Shown here: positions 59,001 to 64,000 of the stretch, one piece after another
Position numbering within the stretch: the stretch's first letter is position 1
How the letters are laid out: every line of letters begins with the position of its first letter
Assembly: GCA_032158295.1 (NCBI GenBank)
Contig: CM063252.1
Span: 16,894,536-16,958,535, forward strand
Direction: 5' to 3'
Origin: Pycnopodia helianthoides
Lineage: Eukaryota > Echinodermata > Asteroidea > Forcipulatida > Asteriidae
DNA: 64,000 nt
Program-made: the position numbers and the translations under genes
The notes under the pieces: generated by a model
What the model saw: only the letters and a program-made list of their open reading frames with translations
Told to the model about the DNA's origin: nothing
Database searches by the model: none

Positions 59001-61681
59001 AAAATACATAGTTAGTGCATGCTTGGTACTTGCTAACATATAAAACAATATTAATAACAGTACAAAAATACATTTTGTAAAGTTCTTACTCACAACAAGT
59101 TTATTTCACAGAGAAAACCAAAGTTTCCGAGACTTGGCATTTACAAACAGTAAAATAACAATATTTACGCTAAAAAACATACTTTTGATTACAACTTGAG
59201 CAAATCATAATTTTTAATAAGATTAATAGTTCAGTTGTTAAAATGTATTACCTTTGCGTTATTTACATGGGGTTGGGTGATCGGTACGCCAATTGGCGTA
59301 CCATTCCCAAGACATATTTCAAAATGGAGTTATTTATCAACCATTGCTTGAATTGCACCATGATTGCACCATGATAATTTTGTATGATTCTGGTATTTAT
59401 CTTGTACAAATACTTTTTTTCTCTTATTAAACGTTAAAACATTCTTAATTAAAATTCCCAGGTTGTATCGTAAACTTGGGTGTGATCCCTGGCTACACGG
59501 CAGTTAACGGTTGCATGGCTTCTGACTGGCACCCCCGAACAAAGATATTGACAAAATAGGGAGACCGCCAACATAGGGCTAGATAGCTCAGTTGGTAGAG
59601 CGCCGGTACGTTAATCCGGAGGTCGTTGGTTCAAATCCCGCTCTAGTCAATTTTTCTTTGTTCAACCCCAAACCATTTGAAATTTACCCAGTCAGTTTCC
59701 CTTGTGGTTCATTACTTGATAATTAAAATTAAGTCTAATAAAAATCACAATTATTAGGGTAAAATGTTTATTATTCTTTGAGTGGTACAAATACTCTTGC
59801 ATTTCGAACTTTGTCTGGTAAAAAACGTGTTTTTGGCAATTAAAAAATAAAGCACATATTTTTTCTGTAAATTTTGTGTTGTTCATTTTGTTCGGGTTGG
59901 ATTTAGATTATTATGTTTAAAAAAACGCAAACTCGAGTTAGTTCAGCAGTTTATATGAAAGTTTTACTTTTTTTCCGAAAAAAACATTTAATAAAATTTA
60001 AAAAATATTTTTTCCAGGTTAAAATGTTTAAATCTGAACTTCTTATAATACCCTTTTAGTTCTTATAGTGTTGACTGTGTTACATCTCCTTCTAATGTGA
60101 GTTTAATACGTCTACTTATCATGTGTGAATTATATCTACATGTATTCTTATCATGATTTTTACGTTGTTTTCTTTTTTAGATTCGCTTTTACTCATTTAA
60201 GTTAACTTACCCCACTTGTTTTAGTTGAATCAATCTTTAAAGATGCTAGGTCCAAATTGCGGCCGATTTGACCATGAAAGTTTAGATTGAATTTTTCATA
60301 GCTAATAAACTCAAGAAAGCCACAAACTTTCATTTTAAGGTTTTACTCAAAAAACATTCTGGAATTATAAGTGGTAGTTAATTAAAAACTATAAATGCAC
60401 TACTCTCGAGATCTCCAACAGCCATGACAAAATTATTCTGAATGTTACAATGTGCTTTGTGCCTTGGCCGTGACATACGCCAAAGTTATGTTTTTCGTTT
60501 TGAAACAACATCATCTGTCAAAATGCATTCAGAAAGAAAATCGTTATTTCTTTTTCTTTTCCCCGAAAATCGGGCCATTCAACTTTTTGATAACTAATCT
60601 TTTATTTGTCTATTTGTTTACTTATTTACTTGCATGGTTTGCTTTGGTTTTCCTAACTGTATATTTGAAACTATACCTCGTATAGGTATCTTTTTGTGTT
60701 CCTAATGTGCTGGATGATGTGGCAAAAAGGGACAGTCTAAAAACTGTCCACTACTTTCATCGTAGGTATTTTGTAGTGTGCTGGCTAAATCAAAGTGAAG
60801 AATGCTGATTATAGGGAACTTAAAATTTCAAATGAGTTCAAGACAGGATGATGCACAGATGGATTTTGCTGAAATTGGCAAAACCTATACAAAATTTGAA
60901 TAACGCATACAACTCGCAAAAAAAAAACATTTTGATACAACCTGTGAGGGCTCGACGTTGATATACCGAAATCATTTTCTCTCGAGTTGGTGTAAAACCA
61001 GTTGCCCCAACGTACGGCTTCCAGTTTTAGGGATGCGAATGAAAATCAGCTTCAGATTTACCTTAAAAATAATAAATAATAAAACAATTAATAAGATACA
61101 TGGGATACACATTTTCAGAACAGTTCCACTTGCCCCATGTTTGCCGGGATGATGAGATCGCTTCATATCACAGAGTCATAGTGTTATTATCCAGATGACG
61201 TTGTTTGTGCTCATGTTATAATCACAAGAGGTTAATTGTTCTTGTTTGATTTACAGGCAATACGGAAGCATTACTTGGACATTGAGAGAGTACAATACTA
61301 AGTCATACGTATATCAGCCATTTGATTGTGATTTGCCTACTAATAATCATGAAATACAAGTCACAACTATAACTTGCGCTAAGTCATAGTTATGAGGTAT
61401 AAGTCATAATCAACCGATTGCGCTCTCCAAGGCACGTGACCTATAGTGGGTATCAAACATCAACAAACAAGGCGTCCTCCATAGCAAAGTGCCGTTGTTG
61501 TAAAGTACATGATGATTGTTGAATTTCGATCGAGGATTCTTCCTTCTGCACCAATAGTTTTGATGTTGGTTACCGGTTCAACTTTTCAAGGTCATGTTCT
61601 TACTTACATCGTCGGTTTTTGGTTTCCAAAACAGTGATTCCATTGCCGTAATGTTGATCGTCGAATTCCAATTCTCTCTAT
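46888..61681 (-). CDS. UST-like: Uronyl 2-sulfotransferase-like gene (UST/HS2ST family), partial model
   Basis: Minus-strand exons in transcript order: 61681-61608, 61061-60999, 60514-60449, (tentative 59814-59716), one exon not found, 54297-54126, 53824-53748, 53041-52832 and 47038-46888. Phases agree across every junction I could test. The key motif IRIPKTGSRTL is the 5'-phosphosulfate (PAPS) loop and IYISLTRDPVERFMSNF is the 3'-phosphate motif. FCGYDPRC and VGVTEEFGDYLRVLE match UST and HS2ST; MEYRIYNYIKDRFHQIKK is the C-terminal helix. These Golgi type II membrane enzymes transfer sulfate from PAPS to O-2 of hexuronic acid in glycosaminoglycans. UST is the closest match by spacing (RDPV.RF.SN; FCG..PRC). 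The N-terminus, its membrane anchor and the exon before 54297 were not found. The final intron (47039-52831) contains two tandem arrays. Confidence 0.85.
47039..52831 (-). other. UST-like last intron, filled with tandem arrays
   Basis: The intron runs between donor AACAG|GTTGAG (52831) and acceptor TTTTCAG. It contains the three-unit array (47094-50052) and most of the five-unit array (50295-52893). Confidence 0.65.
47094..50052. repeat. Tandem array, three units of about 1 kb
   Basis: Units 47094-48059 (966 bp), 48060-49065 (1006 bp) and 49066-50052 (987 bp), each starting ATGTAGTGAGTGTATGATTC. Differences between units are almost only one- to three-base gaps, often in homopolymers, with very few substitutions. 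Short open frames in the units shift with the gaps and are not coding. Confidence 0.97.
50295..52893. repeat. Tandem array, five units of 520 bp
   Basis: Units 50295-50814, 50815-51334, 51335-51854, 51855-52373 (one base shorter, CCGGAA for CCGGGAA) and 52374-52893. They are otherwise identical by eye. The last unit overlaps the 3' end of the UST-like exon 53041-52832, so the exon tail and its donor are present five times. Confidence 0.98.
52832..53041 (-). CDS. UST-like: UST-like exon with VGVTEEFGDYL
   Basis: Acceptor CGTCAATTCAAG at 53042. It codes (N)NLSEWTYSRAVKHV, VGVTEEFGDYLRVLECLAPGLF and on to ILRKSN. The donor CAG|GTTGAG at 52832 gives phase 2, as the terminal exon requires. A stronger-looking donor, TTAC|GTAAGAG, lies 14 bases upstream in the transcript but would break the frame. 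Without splicing the frame would stop at 52813. Confidence 0.8.
53042..53747 (-). other. UST-like intron, no repeat named
   Basis: 706 bp, phase 2, between donors and acceptors given for its neighbours. Nothing else seen. Confidence 0.6.
53748..53824 (-). CDS. UST-like: UST-like exon with FCGYDPRC
   Basis: Acceptor GTATTTTGCAG, phase 0 start. Reads EMPFCIGYHRLYST, LLLFCGYDPRC, then AA at donor AA|GTAAAA (phase 2). FCG..PRC is a signature of UST. The other two frames of this stretch carry longer open frames that mean nothing. Confidence 0.82.
54126..54297 (-). CDS. UST-like: UST-like exon with the 3'-PAPS motif
   Basis: Acceptor GATTTAACAG at 54298-54299, donor CCG|GTAGGG. One base, then 57 codons: SPPPIYISLTRDPVERFMSN, FYFSFYGDTGN and a linker shorter than in vertebrate UST. 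The preceding exon must end in phase 2 and was not identified. Confidence 0.88.
55060..55775 (+). pseudogene. Decayed retroelement gag/ORF1 with two damaged zinc knuckles
   Basis: Interrupted plus-strand frames read VWLSLKVPPNMINQTLVISRR..., NGTVTLKDKTYHYNDY and SEIASWVDSFAKRETEIIRH, then a CCHC pair: HCGEQGHNKSGC (first Cys of the knuckle lost, Arg in its place) and CYRCKQIGRISRQC (the His lost, Arg in its place). Many stops. This layout fits the nucleic-acid-binding ORF of a retrotransposon; LINE or LTR type is undecided. Confidence 0.72.
55815..55930. repeat. Dispersed repeat, relative of 18309-18600
   Basis: GCCAATCAAAGTTATTAATT, TACAAACAATGGG and GGACAAAAGGATGGTCAGTG in the same order as at 18460-18545. 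Confidence 0.65.
56471..57591. mobile_element. TTAA-flanked 1.1-kb DNA element (Kolobok/piggyBac-like, non-autonomous)
   Basis: The inverted ends are TTAA followed by AGAGCGGTTACAGGATGCTCT, exact over 21 bases beyond the TTAA. A second, inner inverted pair (TGACGTCACCGGCGGCTAA at about 56666 and its complement at 57361) lies inside. No transposase frame. The AG start after TTAA fits Kolobok better than piggyBac, which usually starts CC. Confidence 0.82.
58256..58640. repeat. Inverted minisatellite, 22-24-bp units
   Basis: Units of AAGTAGATGTAACTCACATG (with GTATTTGTAACTCAAATA variants) run forward from 58256 to about 58510, then the same unit runs as its reverse complement to about 58640. 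One or two isolated units recur at about 60083-60140. Confidence 0.92.
59460..59665 (+). mobile_element. tRNA-like repeat element (tRNA-Asn-like module)
   Basis: A tRNA-like module lies at about 59580-59648: acceptor GGCTAGA pairs fully with TCTAGTC, the D arm is TAGCTCAGTTGGTAGAGC and the B box is GGTTCAAATCC. The anticodon loop reads ACGTTAA (GTT would be Asn), but base 33 is C rather than T, the stem closes with T-T, and the T stem has a mismatch. Flanks such as GGGAGACCGCC and TTTTTCTTTGTTCAACCCC look like part of a dispersed element. I call it a tRNA-derived repeat rather than a working tRNA. Confidence 0.6.
59716..59814 (-). CDS. UST-like: Tentative UST-like exon
   Basis: Acceptor GTTTTTTACCAG and donor CAA|GTAATG frame 33 codons starting TKFEMQEYLYHSKNN. 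Position, phase 0 start and the 'T....Q.EL....N' pattern suit the segment after the PAPS loop in UST, but the hydrophobic AT-rich remainder is unconvincing and the end phase does not lead to exon 54297. Confidence 0.22.
60449..60514 (-). CDS. UST-like: UST-like exon after the PAPS loop
   Basis: Acceptor GCATTTTGACAG, donor CATT|GTAACA, 22 codons in phase 0: MMLFQNEKHNFGVCHGQGTK and HI. Directly after SRTLGQL it aligns with the 'LLxxLxEKHGFN' helix of UST. Confidence 0.7.
60999..61061 (-). CDS. UST-like: UST-like exon with the 5'-PAPS loop
   Basis: Acceptor TTATTTTTAAG, 21 codons in phase 0: VNLKLIFIRIPKTGSRTLGQ and L. The donor CTG|GTTTTA is weak. Reading on gives LVLHQLERK and an in-frame TGA before the next donor, so the early donor is preferred and fits the following exon. 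Confidence 0.82.
61608..61681 (-). CDS. UST-like: UST-like upstream (stem-region) exon
   Basis: Excellent splice context: acceptor TTATTTCCCTTTCAG, donor GACGAT|GTAAGTAAG. Two bases complete a codon, then RENWNSTINITAMESLFWKP and KTDD, with two N-glycosylation sites (NST, NIT). It joins in frame to the PAPS-loop exon. The preceding exon with the membrane anchor was not confirmed; an open frame at 61928-61710 with an optional phase-compatible donor is possible but weak. Confidence 0.7.
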
Positions 61682-62489
61682 CTGAAAGGGAAATAAAAAT
61701 TAAAAACATTCAGCCAAAAATAATAATAATAAGGTTTTGATATCTGTGATGTTTCATTGTTATGTTAACTTCACAATGATGCATTTTCTTGCAGAGAAGA
61801 GTTGAAAGGAATAAAACTACTGGCATATGGAAACGTTTCAGCGCCTCTATTTGGGCTACAAAATAGACTAAAACATGACTCCAAACGTCTTCACGGAATG
61901 GAGAAGAACGGCTCCTAAAAGAAACCATAAAATGTTGCCGTTTTTGAGCATTTTATCAAAAAACGAAGGTCACGTGATTTATTCCAACCAATATTGTGGT
62001 TCGGATAAATAACGTGATCTTCGGAGTTAGTTTTACTTCCAGCCGTATAAAAGTAAATAAATAAACCAAATTAAATATTTCTTTTAACAAAAAATTAATG
62101 AGTAGGCCTAAATTTGACAAAAAAAGACTATTATTCAGATTATGGATACAAGTTGTAAATATTGATGAAAAATCGAACGTAAGATTCGCATTCAGAGAGT
62201 CCGTGCAACGGAAGCGTCGGCGCATCAGCGTGGGGAGCTAGCGGAACGTAAGCCTTGTGCATGAACTCGGAGTCTGTGGGAGGGGTAGGGAGCCAGACCA
62301 TTAATTACGTTTCGTTTTACGAGGGTTTTAGTCTGTACCCTATAGCTATTATCCTCTAACTATTGTCACGTTACGTGCTGCCTGTGCTACACACGCGGCG
62401 GGACAACGACGAATAGCTGCACGGGCTATGTCCACAGACTACAAGTTGGTGTGGATCTGACTAGACTGACGTGTGTTTATGTCGGTTTT
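61682..62489. other. Region upstream of the known UST-like exons
   Basis: It may contain the 5' end of the UST-like gene. No convincing start exon seen. Confidence 0.3.
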
Positions 62490-62700
62490 TTTATTAGGTG
62501 TTCGGGGCAATAGCCCGAACAACTCATTGTTTTTGTTCGGGTTTTTAGGTGTTCGGGGCAATAGCCCGAACACTCATTAGGTGTTCGGGGCAATATAGCC
62601 CGAACAACTCATTGTTTTGGTTCGGTTTTTTGAGGTGTTCGTGCCATAGCGCGAACAACTCATTGTTTTTGTTCGTTTTTTTTTTTTTTAGGTGTTCGTG
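62490..62700. repeat. Tandem GTTCGGGG hairpin units
   Basis: Four units of about 60-70 bp share GGTGTTCGGGGCAATAGCCC, GAACAACTCATTG and TTTTGTTCGG. GTTCGGG and CCCGAAC pair within each unit over a short loop. The last units drift to GTTCGTGC and GCGCGAAC with pairing kept in one of them. Confidence 0.88.
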
Positions 62701-62714
62701 CAACAGCGCAAAAG

Positions 62715-64000
62715 TTGTGCCGTCATGATGACGTCATCAGGTGTCAAGTAACGTTAAATAAAATTTTAATAAATGAAAAAATCATAACTCACGAACCACA
62801 CATTGGATTTTTACAATATATATATCATCGAAGAGGTCTTCCAGAACTAAACAAACGCTCAAAAATTCATATCTCAAGAACTATGTAGTCGAAATGTTTA
62901 CATCAGCATGTAGGTCCTCAAAACTCCTCAAACTTTTGCACAAAGACGACACCAATTGGACCTTAACTTCTGGTCGAAATCGGACGTTAAGGCCCACGTT
63001 AGTGTTGACCTGCAATTAAACTGTGTATAAAGCAAAAGCACTGTGGCGGGCTGTTCCGCTCCACTGACCACACATGGAACAAAGTCTGTTAGCCTGATTT
63101 GGCATTAGGATGTGCGTATAGCAAGGCTCTATGGGCTGTGTAAGTCTAGTCCAAATGTAAGCATTTTTGTCAGCCAACAAAGTTACACTTCCCAAGATCA
63201 CACAAACTTTAAACTTTGCACATAGTTAGCTCTTCACTTTGAGAAACACCGCTTTCATGACGACATAATGACGTCACCAAGTGTTAAATTAAATTAAATA
63301 TAGTGCATGACCAACATATGTAAATTCTAGGTGAGTGAAGGTGTTCTTTTAAAGGCATTTGAATGGTATAAGTTACATACCTACTTGTACCTTATAAAAT
63401 TTGTTAGTATGAAAAACACATTGTTTTTCATCATAACGTCATCGGGTGTCAAGTTACAGTAATTCAAAGCTTAATACTTTTAAAAATCATATCTCCTGAA
63501 CCACATGTCATAAAGTTGTAATGTTTGTTTTGTCTTGTAGCTAACAACACTTGTGACATTTTGTTCAAACGGATGACCCCACTTTGACCTTTACTTCCGG
63601 TCCAAACAGGAAGCTCAAACATTAAAATAATCAAATCTCCTGAACCGCATGTCATAAAGTCGTAATGTTTGTGCTGTCTTCTAGCTTACAACCCTTGTGA
63701 CATTTTGTTAAACGGATAACCAAACTTTGACCTTTACTTCCGGTCCAAACAGGAAGCTCAAAAATTCAAATAATCATATGTCATGAACCGCATGTCATAA
63801 AGTCGTAATATTTGTGTTGTCTTGTAACTTACAACACTTGTGACCTTTTGTTCAAACGCATGACCCCACTTTGGACTTCCTTTCCGGTCAAAACAGGCAG
63901 TTCAAAGTAAACAAATCATATCTCCTGAACCACATGTCATAAAATCATAGTTTTTGTGCCGTCTGGTAGCTTAATACACATTTAACATTTTATTCTGGAA
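62715..64000. repeat. Dispersed 'TGACGTCATCA / CTCATGAACCA' repeat with about 142-bp tandem units
   Basis: The first part (62715-63080) matches 25680-26060 closely, including GTTCCGCTCC(A)CTGACCAC. From about 63425, four units of about 142 bp share ATCTCCTGAACC, CATGTCATAAAGT, ACAACACTTGTGAC and TTTACTTCCGGTCCAAACAG. It runs off the right edge. Confidence 0.8.

Larger units (their letters stand above)
54298..60448. other. UST-like internal intron region with transposon relics
   Basis: About 6.1 kb that must still hold at least one short exon (roughly 40 residues in related proteins). Apart from the elements listed separately, I recognise nothing in 54300-55060 or 57592-58255. Confidence 0.4.

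Overview
This window is nuclear DNA from an animal. It has short coding exons with GT-AG introns of matching phase, large introns full of transposable elements, (TA)n microsatellites, tRNA-derived SINE-like repeats and many TTAA-flanked MITEs. The gene set and repeat style (frequent AGGCCTA words, CAGGGCT-type hAT ends, CR1/L2-like LINE tails, tRNA-headed SINEs) suggest a marine deuterostome invertebrate, most likely an echinoderm such as a sea star. The species assignment is inference.

Four protein-coding genes are supported by exon reading. (1) 43-1227, minus strand: the first two coding exons of a macro-domain (ADP-ribose binding) protein that runs off the left edge. (2) 6295-9413, plus: a complete three-exon, 341-residue short-chain dehydrogenase like mitochondrial D-beta-hydroxybutyrate dehydrogenase (BDH1, SDR9C group). 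(3) 17191-41104, plus: a complete eight-exon, 591-residue ecto-5'-nucleotidase (NT5E/CD73-like) with signal peptide, all expected metal ligands and a GPI-type C-terminus; one intron is GC-AG. (4) 46888-61681, minus: a uronyl 2-sulfotransferase-like (UST/HS2ST family) gene. It was recovered only by joining short exons whose phases agree; seven exons are placed, one more is tentative, and the N-terminus and one internal exon were not found.

Repeats fill the rest. Two near-identical fold-back elements lie at 2113-2766 and 4164-4802, each with a perfect 9-bp target-site duplication and with loops in opposite orientation. A hAT-like element sits at 9954-11327. TTAA-bounded MITE families lie in introns and between genes, two of them abutting on one shared TTAA. 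A 1.1-kb TTAA-flanked element lies at 56471-57591. AACGTT-rich satellites (42.2-44.5 kb), a broken Ty3/Gypsy integrase (44.6-45.7 kb), a decayed zinc-knuckle gag/ORF1 relic (55.1-55.8 kb) and a 5'-truncated LINE (40.1-40.7 kb) are also present. The last intron of the sulfotransferase gene holds two adjacent tandem arrays (three units of about 1 kb, then five units of 520 bp); the 520-bp unit includes the 3' end and splice donor of the penultimate exon. The right end (62.5-64.0 kb) is a dispersed repeat with internal tandem units.

The four genes are neighbours without an evident shared pathway. NT5E and the sulfotransferase act at the cell surface and in the Golgi, BDH1 in ketone-body or retinoid/steroid-type redox chemistry, and the macro protein in ADP-ribose metabolism. 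I found no evidence of an operon, CRISPR array or defence system.
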